DNA of 64,000 bases from Fuerstiella sp. Lineage in GTDB: Bacteria; Planctomycetota; Planctomycetia; Planctomycetales; Planctomycetaceae. Of the stretch, positions 41,884 through 51,168 are shown one piece after another; within the stretch, counting starts at the first letter, position 1; each line of letters starts with the position of its first letter. A model generated the notes under the pieces. That model saw nothing but the letters and a program-made list of their open reading frames with translations. It had not been told where the DNA came from and made no database searches. The position numbers were made by a program, and so were the translations under genes. The stretch lies in contig JALHMY010000029.1 in NCBI GenBank assembly GCA_022843805.1, positions 1 to 64,000 of the forward strand, in the 5' to 3' direction.

Positions 41884-43836
41884 ATGCCGGCCGAGTTCGC
41901 GGGAAAGTTGCAGGCTGAAGAATTGCAGCCAGACCGCGCGCCGAGCGAAGGCAGTTTGTCTGCGGCTGATTCTGCGGCGTTCGCTGTGCCAGATGCCGGT
42001 CAGGGACATGGTCACGCTCAACTTTCAAACGACAGTGAGCGTTCGCTGCGTGCAAGGGCTGACTACGGATCCGAACCAGCTGCGTCGGTAACGGTGCTTC
42101 CGGCAGCTCGATCAGCAATGCCAGCGGTTCGAAGCGCTGTTCGTTCAAGTTCCGATCAGACTTCTTCATTGCCCGCGTCAGCCACCGGCCAGACGGCTTC
42201 GAATGAAGCAGATGCGTTACAGATTCTGCTACAGGCATCAGCGGCGGCAGAAACTCTCCAGAATCGTTTCTCTGAACTGCAGCTTCGCCGTTCTGAACTT
42301 GCAGCAGAACATCGACAGCTTGAAGCCGATCGACGCGCATTTGAACAACATGCTCAGGAGTTTGTCAGTCAGGTCGCCAGGGACCGCTCGCTGCAGAGGG
42401 AGATGCAGCTGGAGCTTGAGCAGCGTCTGGCAAGAGCCACCGAAAAGGAAGAGGCGATTGACAGGACAGCTGCCGAACTGAAAGCCGCTCAGAGGTCATT
42501 AAGTGAAGAACGCGTCGTGCTGAAACAGGCGCTGAAAGCGGAGCTTGACGACGAACGGCAGCAACTGGAAGAACAACGCAGGCAACTTGCCGAAGAACGT
42601 CGCCAGACAAATCTGACTCGGGACGAGTATCATCGCGAACATACGGAACGGCTGCAGCAGATCGAACTGATCCTGAACACGGAAAAACAGAAACTGGCTG
42701 ACAGGGTACGAGACGAGATTTCGTCCGAACTGGCACAGCTGAATCGCGAAAAGCAGGAATGGCGACAACAGCGGGAACAGCAAAAAACCGAGCTTCAGCA
42801 ACAGGCGGAAGACCTGCAGCAGCAGCGTGAGGTATTTGGCGAGCAACTGGAAGCAGAACAGCAGCGACTTCGTGAAGAAGTGGAGAAACGAAGGCAGATG
42901 CTGCTGACTGAACAGAGCAATCTGCAGCGACGTTACCGGTTTCAGTTCGAACATCTCGGCCGTGCTCGCGAAGATCTGGAGATCGAGGTTCGAGAGCTCC
43001 GGCGGGAACAGCAGCTGCTTCGTACCGATCGACATCGTTTTTCCGAACAGCATCGCCTGCGGTTCACTCAGCTGCTTCGAATTCGACAGAAGCTCGAAGA
43101 AACGGAAGCCTCCCTCGGACGTGAACTGAGACTCATTGAACGCACACGCACGGCCGCAATGTCCGACATCGGGCGATTGCAGCGGCGCGCGGAAGAGGAA
43201 CGTGAGGCGATGCTCCAGGATCTGGAAACTCGCCGAGTCCGGCTGCGTCAGCAGGAACATTCTCTGACGGAGCTGGCACAGCGACTTGAGGAGCGATCAC
43301 AGCGACTTGCCCGACTGCGGGCAGAACTCGACAAGACTCAGGGCGAGATTCTCGAACAAAGACTTGCGATTGAAGAAGCCAAATCAGGACTGTTTCGAGA
43401 TCCGACCGCTTCAGAGATCGCGCGTGCCCGCCTGGAACAGGCTCGCGGCGATGTACAGGTCTTTTTTGATCGCGTCAGGGGTCAGATCAATTCAGAACGC
43501 GACAAAATTGAAATTGCATCCGCCGAACTTACTGAACGACAACAACAGTTTCGACGGGATCGCGCAGAACTGGAGAACTGGTTTGCCGAGCGCGAAGCGA
43601 TGCTTCAGGCGAGGTCCGCTGATTCTGTCGTCGATGAACTTCAGCAACAGCTCGAAGCCCGTCAGATTCAGCTCCAGGAATTTCAGGAACGCTGGAAGGC
43701 CGATCGACGTGAAGCGGAGCACAGTATTCGCGAACTGCTCGATCAGCTGACGTCTCTGGAAATCAAAGCGTTTGAATCTGCCGGTACGGGGCAGCCATAT
43801 AATCCAGCGCAGCCGAACAATCGTGATGCAGCTTAA
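41884..43836 (+). CDS. Long coiled-coil protein
   Basis: A 650-residue protein. The first 120 residues are Ala/Ser-rich and disordered-looking. Residues from about 125 to 640 are an almost unbroken, Glu/Gln/Arg/Leu-rich heptad coiled coil (for example 'ELDDERQQLEEQRRQLAEER', 'EQLEAEQQRLREEVEKRRQM'). There is no signal peptide, membrane segment or enzymatic motif. I start at the ATG of MPAEFAGKL. Planctomycetes have many such filament-like proteins; a cytoskeletal or scaffolding role is possible but not shown. Alone between a hairpin and a repeat cluster. Confidence 0.75.
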   Translation: MPAEFAGKLQAEELQPDRAPSEGSLSAADSAAFAVPDAGQGHGHAQLSNDSERSLRARADYGSEPAASVTVLPAARSAMPAVRSAVRSSSDQTSSLPASATGQTASNEADALQILLQASAAAETLQNRFSELQLRRSELAAEHRQLEADRRAFEQHAQEFVSQVARDRSLQREMQLELEQRLARATEKEEAIDRTAAELKAAQRSLSEERVVLKQALKAELDDERQQLEEQRRQLAEERRQTNLTRDEYHREHTERLQQIELILNTEKQKLADRVRDEISSELAQLNREKQEWRQQREQQKTELQQQAEDLQQQREVFGEQLEAEQQRLREEVEKRRQMLLTEQSNLQRRYRFQFEHLGRAREDLEIEVRELRREQQLLRTDRHRFSEQHRLRFTQLLRIRQKLEETEASLGRELRLIERTRTAAMSDIGRLQRRAEEEREAMLQDLETRRVRLRQQEHSLTELAQRLEERSQRLARLRAELDKTQGEILEQRLAIEEAKSGLFRDPTASEIARARLEQARGDVQVFFDRVRGQINSERDKIEIASAELTERQQQFRRDRAELENWFAEREAMLQARSADSVVDELQQQLEARQIQLQEFQERWKADRREAEHSIRELLDQLTSLEIKAFESAGTGQPYNPAQPNNRDAA

Positions 43837-43865
43837 GGACTCGCTGAAAAATCAGGGAAGGAATT
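43837..43865. repeat. 29-base repeat, left copy
   Basis: GGACTCGCT...AAATCAG.GAAGGAAT matches 45065-45093 in direct orientation with four differences. The pair brackets 1.2 kb of repeat-rich DNA. Confidence 0.6.
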
Positions 43866-44053
43866 AGCGGAACGGCGCAAGCCGTCTGGTGCCACAAAAC
43901 CGGAGGACTCGTGCCCTGCTGCTGCTTTCGAATCCCTCTGTGATTTTTTGAAGAAGTCCTCACTGGTGCTTCGTCAAGCTTTGAATTTCCGTAACCATTC
44001 ACGGATTCAAATTGCTCCTGGGTCAGAGTGGGTAAATTTTTTAGCGTCCGTCC

Positions 44054-44364
44054 ATGGACGCGAAAGACAAGATCATAGAGGATCTTCAGCAGCATTTGCG
44101 GGAAAACCTGCCGCCGGAACGCATCGATGAAACATTCGATTATGGAACTACTGACGAAGACGTTCAGCGTCTCGACCTGACGCCCACCGCCGAATTCGAG
44201 ACCTACCAGTTCATCGAACTTCCCGAGTCGCCGGTCTTCGTTTCCGAACATCGGATGGATGAAGTCCGGAGCTCATTGCAGCAATTCCACCATCGAAACG
44301 TACATGGAAGCCCCAAGTGTGGGAGTTGTCAGGAGAAATTCCTGCAGAGCAGGTCGACACGCCT
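44054..44364 (+). pseudogene. Unrecognised acidic ORF running into repeats
   Basis: An ATG opens a coding-looking frame ('AKDKIIEDLQQHLRENLPPE', 'DVQRLDLTPTAEFETYQFIE', 'LPESPVFVSEH') that after about 100 codons runs into the palindromic repeat cluster, which supplies an artificial tail. I do not recognise it. It may be the N-terminal remnant of a transposase or other gene cut by repeats. Confidence 0.35.
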
Positions 44365-44480
44365 GTATGTCCGGCTTTCGAGCCGGGTCACGCCCGGCAA
44401 GTCAGCCTGGAAAGGCTGACGTACGTCCGGCTTTCCAGCCGGACTCAGCACAACGGGCCTTCCAGCCGGACTTTGATGGA
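44365..44480. repeat. GTCCGGCTTTCCAGCCGGAC palindrome cluster
   Basis: Three or four variants of a palindrome are packed here: TCCGGCTTTCGAGCCGG, GTCAGCCTGGAAAGGCTGAC, GTCCGGCTTTCCAGCCGGAC, and GGGCCTTCCAGCCGGAC. Each is separated by the TGTATGTC/ACGTACGTC joint. A REP-like family common in planctomycete intergenic DNA. Confidence 0.85.
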
Positions 44481-44645
44481 AAGACTCTGCTGGGGTGACT
44501 GCTTTGCAATCTGCTCCCATTGCATCGCCACCTGCTTCCAAAGATCCTCAATGATCTTGTCTCTAACATCTATGTTCGAGATCCAACAAATCCCCTGAGT
44601 TTGACCCACGTCCATTTTGATAACGTGAACCGTTACGAATTTCCG

Positions 44646-44860
44646 GTAGTGGACCTTGCTAAAGGTCCTGCAGCCAGGGGATCTTCAGCAGGATCCACTA
44701 CCTTCAGCCCGAACTCTTTATCCTGACAGAGCACCAGACGGGAGATCTCCCAGCTACCTTGTCCGTTTCTTCCCAATTTTTCTGCCAACCTGCGTCATCT
44801 GCGGTTCATTTTTGACCACAGATGACACAGATGACACAGATGAAACGCAGAAATTTCTTA
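44646..44860. repeat. Mosaic repeat, copy A
   Basis: In order: a palindrome GTAGTGGACC...ATCCACTAC, a GAACTCTTTATCCTGA segment, GAGATCTCCCAGCTACCTTG, TCTTCCCAATTTTTCTGCCA, and the ATCTGCGGTTCATTTTTGACC, CACAGATGACACAGATG track. The same blocks in the same order appear in reverse complement at 63690-64000. Confidence 0.88.
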
Positions 44861-45002
44861 TCGGGGAGCCCGGGACCGAATGCTCTGTCAAGTCTAAAAA
44901 TGTAGGTTGGACATTCCTGTCCGACTGCATTTTGACGGGCAGGAATGCCCATCGCACCCCAAAACGAAGTGTTGACAGATCACCAGACGCGCTTTGATCG
45001 TT

Positions 45003-45030
45003 GGCAGAAAAATTTCAGGGCAGAAAAATG
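45003..45030. repeat. GGCAGAAAAAT tandem repeat, second copy
   Basis: The 28 bases are identical to 63-90 and a variant of 63877-63904. It lies at the right end of the repeat-rich stretch. Positions 45065-45093 carry the right copy of the 29-base repeat. Confidence 0.9.
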
Positions 45031-45125
45031 AAACGCAGTGGAAGATCGGATGTGCGGTGAGTCAGGACTCGCTCAGAAATCAGAGAAGGAATCCATTGCC
45101 TGTCGTACAAACGTGAATCAACTGG

Positions 45126-45842
45126 TCACAGCTCGTTGAGCGCAGAGGTCGTGGTCCGGCCTCCGGTACGCAGGATCTGTTCGGATTTCTGAACGATCTC
45201 TTCGTCGATACCACTCTGTCGCATGTGGTCAATACACTGATCAATGTCGTATGCAACGCGGTGCATCTGCACTTCTCCTCTGTCAATCACCGCATAAGCG
45301 GCGCGAGGATCACCGTCGCGGGGCTGACCGACGCTGCCGGGGTTGATCACCTGAGTATTGGGCAGGTGAAGATGCATGGGAATATGAGTGTGTCCAACAC
45401 AGACAAAATCGACATTCACATGCTCCAGCCGCTGCTGCCACTGTTCTTCGGAATCCGGAATGTACTCGTCCATTGGATCGCGGGGAGTTGCATGTACCAG
45501 CAGCAGTCGATGTCCGCCGAGCGTCAGGTAACGGGTCACCGGCATACGTGCCAGCCATGTCAGATGATCGTCGCTTAGTACTCGAAAATGATGCGGACGA
45601 AGGGCAGCCGATATTCTTCGAAATGTTCCCGCGGGACGCATCAGCACCCTCTGTGCAACGGAATGGTCATGGTTGCCCCTGACAACAGCGGTGGCATACC
45701 GCCGCACCCAATCAATACATGGCACGGGATCAGATCCGTAATCTACCACATCTCCCAGAAACAGACATGCGTCAAAAGTCTCATTGATGGCGGAGAGTGC
45801 CGGCCAGTTTGAATGAATATCTGCAAGCAGCAAAATTCTCAT
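45126..45842 (-). CDS. Calcineurin-like metallophosphoesterase (YfcE/MJ0936 type)
   Basis: The 238-residue protein shows all metal-binding motifs in order: 'LLLADIHSNWPALSA' (DxH), 'ACLFLGDVVDYGSDP' (GDxxDYG), 'AVVRGNHDHSVA' (GNHD), 'RLLLVHATPRDP' (H) and 'FVCVGHTHIPMHLHLP' (GHTH), then 'INPGSVGQPRDGDPRAAYAV'. This fits the small YfcE-like phosphodiesterases that hydrolyse phosphodiesters with Mn2+; substrate unknown. No signal peptide. Alone between two non-coding stretches. The ATG of MRILLL is chosen over one two codons earlier. Confidence 0.92.
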   Translation of the reverse strand: MRILLLADIHSNWPALSAINETFDACLFLGDVVDYGSDPVPCIDWVRRYATAVVRGNHDHSVAQRVLMRPAGTFRRISAALRPHHFRVLSDDHLTWLARMPVTRYLTLGGHRLLLVHATPRDPMDEYIPDSEEQWQQRLEHVNVDFVCVGHTHIPMHLHLPNTQVINPGSVGQPRDGDPRAAYAVIDRGEVQMHRVAYDIDQCIDHMRQSGIDEEIVQKSEQILRTGGRTTTSALNEL

Positions 45843-45848
45843 GTTCAC

Positions 45849-46275
45849 TCTCAGCGTTTTAGCGTCTTCAGCGCCCTTCTCGTTCGACTATCTCTGCGGA
45901 GAAAACAGTGCTCTGAAAAATCTGCCGATTTCAACCAAAACAGCGAATACGGGCCATAGTCTTCGTCAGGAGACTACCAGACAGGCTGCGAAAATGCACC
46001 TTTGAAGTCTTTGTGAGTTTCCCTGCCTTTGCTCAGAGATGCCAGTTTTAAACTCGGGGGTTCTAAAAAAGTCCGGAATCTGCCCCCAATTGGCATGGGC
46101 AATCGGACCTGAATATTTCATCGATTGGAATGATGATTACGCTTATGCCGTTGAACATATGGCGGTCTGACGCGAGAATTCCCATACCAGCAGGGACTGA
46201 CGAGTACGCTCAGGTACGAAAGTGATACAAAAAATGAATGCCAGGGTACTGAATGCAATGACGCAGGGAAACACA
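45849..46275. other. Intergenic, no feature recognised
   Basis: No family resemblance in any frame. It is the shared upstream region of the divergent phosphoesterase and cytochrome-domain genes. Confidence 0.4.
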
Positions 46276-49200
46276 ATGGCGAAGCAAATATTGCCGCACA
46301 GTCTGCCCGGCTTCAGCATTCTGTTCGTTCTATTGGTCAGCGTTTTTGTTCCTTCACAAATGGTTGCCGATGCGGTCGCAAATGATGCGGTCGATCAAAA
46401 GGCTGGCGCAGACAGTGACGATTCGGACAGCAAAGCTGGCTCAGAACAGCCTGCCACTGCCACGGCCATTTCGGAAGCTGACCTGAAATGGGTACAGGAG
46501 AAAGTCCAGCCGTTGATTCAGTCGCGATGCGGGGAGTGTCACAGTCTGAAGGATGGTGCCGCTCCCGCATCACTCAAGGGTGGGCTCTCGCTGGTTTCCC
46601 GCCAGTCGATCCTTCGCGGAGGCGACAGTGGTCCTGCGATTGTTCCATTTCATCCTGAGCAAAGTCTGATGATTTCGGCAGTGCGGTACGAAAGCTTCGA
46701 AATGCCGCCGAGAAGTCGGCTGCCGGAGGAGGAAATTCGGATCCTTGAGAAATGGATTCAGCTGGGAGCTCCATGGCCTCAGTCGGAATTACCTTCCGAT
46801 CTTACATCAGAGAAGGAAGAGTTTCCGCTGGCGGCCAGAAAGGCAGCACACTGGGCATGGAAGCCGATTTCCAGCCCCAAAGTTCCTGTCATCGATTCCC
46901 CCTGGGCTGAAACGCCGATCGACAGTTTCGTACTTTCAGGTCTGAAGAACAGCGGACTCGAACCGGCCGCCGATGCAGATCGTCGCACACTGATCCGCCG
47001 CCTCTATTTCGATCTGACCGGACTTCCGCCAACCGTTGAACAGCAGGAGAAGTTCTTCAATGATCCGTCAGATACACAGTCGGCGATCTCTGAACTTGCT
47101 GATCAGCTGCTGCAATCGCCTCACTTTGGTGAACGCTGGGCTCGACACTGGCTCGACCTCGTACGTTATGCAGAAACGCTTGGTCATGAATTTGATTATC
47201 CTCTGCCATACGCATGGCAATATCGTGATTACGTGATTCGCGCACTGAACATGGATGTCCCCTATAATCAGTTCGTGACTGAGCATGTGGCTGGTGACCT
47301 TCTTGCTGAGCCCCGAAGGCATCCCGAACTGGGCTTCAATGAATCAATTATTGGTACCGGATTCTGGTATTTGAGCGAAGACAAACATGCGCCGGTTGAC
47401 GTGAAGGGGGAGGAAGCTGCCCGGATTGATAATCAGATCGATGTATTCTCAAAAACATTTCTGGGACTCACCGTTGCTTGCGCCCGCTGTCACGATCACA
47501 AGTTTGATGCAATCACCGCCCAGGATTACTACGCACTCTCAGGGTATCTGCAAAGTTCACGGCGGCGGACGGACTGGCTGACCCCGCAGCGAAAAATTGA
47601 CGACGCACTCAACACTCTGCAGACTGTGCGCGCCGATCTGAAACAACAACTGCGGAAAGATCTGAACTTATGGACCGCAGAAAAGCTTGCTGCTGTCACC
47701 AGCATTTGCCTCGACAGCATGTTGTCGTCACAAGCTTCCTCTGACACATTGAAGGAGTTGTCATCCACCGCCAGTCGGATGAAAGCTCAGCTTGCGACAG
47801 AGACGAGTCTGCATCCGGACAACCTGTTGTCATTTCCGGCTGAACTTGCAAAGTCCTGGAAGGCTGCTGCCACCGGACAACCGGACTCCGAAAATTTGCT
47901 GAATACCGTTCGTCAGTGGAGTCAGCGAATTCAGGAGGCAGCGGACGCCGACAAAGCACAGTCAGATCCCGTATTTGCTGATTTTCGAGATGGTCTGCCG
48001 GATGGATGGCTGGTCTACGGCGATGCCTTTTCACACCTGAAGAACTCAGCGAAGCGAGACATCTCTGCGGGTATTTCGTGGTCGAATCAGGGTCTGACCG
48101 TCACGGCATCTGACAGCCTTTCTTCTGCCGAACTTGCTCCGGAGCTCAGGGGTACACTGCATTCACCCACCTTTGAACTAACGACTCCGGAAATCCTGGT
48201 GGAAGTTGCCGGAAAGAACTCAGGGATGCGGCTTGTGATTGACGGCTATGTGATGAATGAATTCAGCGAACTGCTGTTTCACGGAGCACGGCAGGCGATT
48301 GAGACCGACGGTGAATTTCGCTGGATCCGGCTTGCCGGAGACGTTCATCGCTACCAGGGCCATCGCTGCCATCTTGAACTGACTGATAACGGAAACGGCT
48401 GGTTCAATGTTCGGCAGATTCGCTTTGTTTCCAGACCAGGATCTGGTGAACCTGCATATGATCGCGCGATAGAGACAAATTTGCAGATTGCGAAAAAGCT
48501 CTCGGATCTCTGTGAAAAACTGAAAACACAGACATCAGAAGATGATGGGCCTTCACTTTCTGAAATGCTGATGTTGTGGAGTACCACGGTGCTGAGTGAT
48601 CCGCAATGGCCGGCCGCTGCACTGCTCTTTGACGCGTTCCCATTCATAGACTCAGCCGATTTTCAGGACATCCGGCAGCGGTGGAAAGATGCAGCATTAC
48701 AAATTCCTGATGGATTCCCCGTTCTTGTGATGTGCGACGGATCGCCGGAAGATGAGCATTTGTTTATTCGAGGAAGTCACAAAAATCCGGGCTCTCTGGT
48801 ACCTCGTCGTTTTCTTTCAGCACTAACGGATGAGAAAGATTCTCCAGCTGCGAAAGATTCTTCCGCAGCGACAGGCAGCGGTCGCATGGCACTGGCCGAA
48901 AAACTCGTCGCAGAAGACAATCCATTCGTTGCACGAGTGATTGTTAATCGGGTGTGGCAACACCTGATGGGAACCGGGATCGTTCCATCTGTTGACAATT
49001 TCGGCGTGCTGGGTGAGCTGCCGTCGCATCCGGAGCTTCTGGATTACCTTGCCGACGAGTTTCGTAACGATGGCTGGTCAATTCATCGGCTCATTCGACG
49101 AATTGTACTTTCAAGAACTTATCGCATGAGCAGTAATCGCAGCGAAATGGCGGAAACACTTGACCCCACAAATCGCCTTTATCACCGCGCTAATTTTCGA

Positions 49201-49761
49201 CGACTGGAAGGGGAGATTATTCGCGATGCAATGCTGATGGTCTCCGGACGCCTGCAGCCAAAAATGTACGGACCACCGGTGCCCGTATATTTGACTTCAT
49301 TTATGCAGGGGCGTGGTCGTCCCGGTAAAGGCGGGCCGCTTGATGGCGATGGGCGTCGAAGTATCTATCAGTCCGTGAATCGAAACTTCCTGTCGCCCTT
49401 TATGCTGGCATTTGATACGCCAATTCCCGCGACAGCTGTTGGCCGCAGAAGTGTGTCCAATGTGCCCGCACAGGCACTGATTCTGCTGAACAATGAGTTT
49501 GTCAGCCAGCAGGCAGCCGTCTGGGCTGAGAAGCTGGTCGCTGAAGAACATTCATCACTGGAATCGCTGCTGAATGCCGCGTACCGGCAGGCATTTTGTC
49601 GACATCCGACGATGCAGGAAGTTGCGGACATCAGTGAATTCACGTTCGTTGTCGCGGACGAAAGAAACATCGCCCGACAGGAAGTGGCTGTCAGCAGGGA
49701 ACTCGTCACAGACATCTGTCACGTGCTTCTCAATCAGAAAGAATTTCTGTTTCTCGAATGA
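46276..49761 (+). CDS. PSCyt1-DUF1549-DUF1553 surface protein
   Basis: The 1161-residue product has a signal sequence ('FSILFVLLVSVFVPSQMVADA'), a PSCyt1 cytochrome-like domain with a haem-type Cys-Gly-Glu-Cys-His site and 'MPPRSRLPEEEIRILEKWIQ', a DUF1549 (PSCyt2) domain ('RTLIRRLYFDLTGLPPT'), a second Cys-Ala-Arg-Cys-His site (ACARCHDHKFD), a linker and beta-rich insert, and the C-terminal DUF1553 (PSD1) with 'ARVIVNRVWQHLMGTGIV', 'LLDYLADEFRNDGWSIHRLI' and 'FDTPIPATAVGRRSVSNVPA'. The family is a planctomycete signature, usually paired with DUF1501 sulfatase-like partners and linked to polysaccharide breakdown; here the partner is a DUF1570 protein. Start ATG has a CAGGGA site. Confidence 0.95.
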   Translation: MAKQILPHSLPGFSILFVLLVSVFVPSQMVADAVANDAVDQKAGADSDDSDSKAGSEQPATATAISEADLKWVQEKVQPLIQSRCGECHSLKDGAAPASLKGGLSLVSRQSILRGGDSGPAIVPFHPEQSLMISAVRYESFEMPPRSRLPEEEIRILEKWIQLGAPWPQSELPSDLTSEKEEFPLAARKAAHWAWKPISSPKVPVIDSPWAETPIDSFVLSGLKNSGLEPAADADRRTLIRRLYFDLTGLPPTVEQQEKFFNDPSDTQSAISELADQLLQSPHFGERWARHWLDLVRYAETLGHEFDYPLPYAWQYRDYVIRALNMDVPYNQFVTEHVAGDLLAEPRRHPELGFNESIIGTGFWYLSEDKHAPVDVKGEEAARIDNQIDVFSKTFLGLTVACARCHDHKFDAITAQDYYALSGYLQSSRRRTDWLTPQRKIDDALNTLQTVRADLKQQLRKDLNLWTAEKLAAVTSICLDSMLSSQASSDTLKELSSTASRMKAQLATETSLHPDNLLSFPAELAKSWKAAATGQPDSENLLNTVRQWSQRIQEAADADKAQSDPVFADFRDGLPDGWLVYGDAFSHLKNSAKRDISAGISWSNQGLTVTASDSLSSAELAPELRGTLHSPTFELTTPEILVEVAGKNSGMRLVIDGYVMNEFSELLFHGARQAIETDGEFRWIRLAGDVHRYQGHRCHLELTDNGNGWFNVRQIRFVSRPGSGEPAYDRAIETNLQIAKKLSDLCEKLKTQTSEDDGPSLSEMLMLWSTTVLSDPQWPAAALLFDAFPFIDSADFQDIRQRWKDAALQIPDGFPVLVMCDGSPEDEHLFIRGSHKNPGSLVPRRFLSALTDEKDSPAAKDSSAATGSGRMALAEKLVAEDNPFVARVIVNRVWQHLMGTGIVPSVDNFGVLGELPSHPELLDYLADEFRNDGWSIHRLIRRIVLSRTYRMSSNRSEMAETLDPTNRLYHRANFRRLEGEIIRDAMLMVSGRLQPKMYGPPVPVYLTSFMQGRGRPGKGGPLDGDGRRSIYQSVNRNFLSPFMLAFDTPIPATAVGRRSVSNVPAQALILLNNEFVSQQAAVWAEKLVAEEHSSLESLLNAAYRQAFCRHPTMQEVADISEFTFVVADERNIARQEVAVSRELVTDICHVLLNQKEFLFLE

Positions 49762-49776
49762 TTTTGAGGACATATT

Positions 49777-51168
49777 TTGATCAATCCTGCACAGGTGAAA
49801 CAGCTTCTCCGTTCGTTTTGGGGCTGTGGACGAACTGAGATTCTGGTGAACACAGCGCGGACTTTGCTGTCCGGCGGGACATGCACGGCACCGGTGCTGA
49901 GATGCAGAGTGCAGAGATGCACGGGACTGACATGGGTGGTACAGTGTCTGATCCGGGTGTCACTGTGCCTGGCGGGCATTTCACTGTTGCCAGGCCACGC
50001 TGATGCGGATGAAGGGGCGAATTTACCGCCACGTGAATTTCGTTCAAAAAACTTCGTCATGCGGACGGACCTGCCTGAACGGGATGCTCAGCAACTCCTT
50101 GATAAAATGGAGACAATGCTCAGAATCGTATCCGGCTACTGGGGTGCCCCATCGAGGAAGACCATCGAATGCTGTGTTGTCAGCAACGCGGACACGTGGC
50201 CAGCCGAACTTCTGCCTGCTCCCGTCAGACCTCACGTGCAAAACGGCGGACTGACGGTTGCACAGGGTGTTCGGATCGGTCGACAAATGAATGTCAGCGC
50301 AGTTTCATATGCTTCATCACGTTTCGGCACGCCGCAGCATGAAGCCGTGCACGCCTATTGCTATCAGACATTCGGCAGTACAGGCCCCACGTGGTATGCA
50401 GAGGGCATGGCTGAAATGGGCAATTACTGGGTGGAGAACAACTCCGGAGTCAACACGCCCGACTACGTCATCGATTTTCTTCGCAATTCGGATCGACCGT
50501 CGATTGATGAGATAACATCACTCGATCAGGCGTCCGGGGACGGCTGGAGGAACTATGCATGGCGATGGGCTTTGTGCCATTTCATGGTCAATAATTCAAA
50601 CTATTCTGATCGATTTCGAACATATGGAATCAGCCTGCTCAACGGAAAACGACAGACATTTGGTTCCGCATTTGATTCTCAGCGAAAAGAGCTTGAATTT
50701 GAATTCGGCTTCTTTCTTGATCACCTGCAGTCGGGATTTGACTGTCGGCGATGCAGCTGGGACTGGAAGTCCCGGTTTCGAACACCTCGAACGGATCGTC
50801 CGCTGTCCGCAACAATCAAAGCGGATCGAGGCTGGCAACCGGCGGTACTCAGGATGGTACCAGGGCAGAAGTATCGGATTGAATGGGACGGGACGTGGAA
50901 CACGAACTCCACCCAATCCCGTCCCGATTCTTCACCGAAATCGCCGGACCAGCCTTCCACGGAAGAGTCACCCGGACAACAGCTGCTGAAGGGCTGCGTG
51001 ATGCTGCAGGGCCAGAAGCTGCAGCTGAGCGAGCCGTTTGAGGTGCATTCCGGTAAGTCATTTGCAGGTGAATTTGCCGGTGACCTTTATCTGCGGTGTC
51101 CTGACAGCTGGGACAGTCTGGAAGGAAATTCCGGGACCGTCAGGTTGCAGATTTCAGCAGAGAATTAA
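49777..51168 (+). CDS. DUF1570-like zincin peptidase-type protein
   Basis: The clear domain spans residues 90-330, with 'FGTPQHEAVHAYCYQTFGST' carrying a zinc-binding His-Glu-x-x-His motif and 'PTWYAEGMAEMGNYWV' carrying the downstream Glu, as in gluzincin-like DUF1570 proteins. The likely start is TTG after GAGGA. A later GTG near 49933 would give a neat signal peptide ('VVQCLIRVSLCLAGISLLPG', then HADADE), and the preceding 50 residues are unusually Cys/Thr-rich. Secretion seems likely. It lies 15 bases after the DUF1553 gene, so the two form an operon; convergent overlap of 29 bases with the ceramidase-like gene. Confidence 0.8.
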   Translation: MINPAQVKQLLRSFWGCGRTEILVNTARTLLSGGTCTAPVLRCRVQRCTGLTWVVQCLIRVSLCLAGISLLPGHADADEGANLPPREFRSKNFVMRTDLPERDAQQLLDKMETMLRIVSGYWGAPSRKTIECCVVSNADTWPAELLPAPVRPHVQNGGLTVAQGVRIGRQMNVSAVSYASSRFGTPQHEAVHAYCYQTFGSTGPTWYAEGMAEMGNYWVENNSGVNTPDYVIDFLRNSDRPSIDEITSLDQASGDGWRNYAWRWALCHFMVNNSNYSDRFRTYGISLLNGKRQTFGSAFDSQRKELEFEFGFFLDHLQSGFDCRRCSWDWKSRFRTPRTDRPLSATIKADRGWQPAVLRMVPGQKYRIEWDGTWNTNSTQSRPDSSPKSPDQPSTEESPGQQLLKGCVMLQGQKLQLSEPFEVHSGKSFAGEFAGDLYLRCPDSWDSLEGNSGTVRLQISAEN

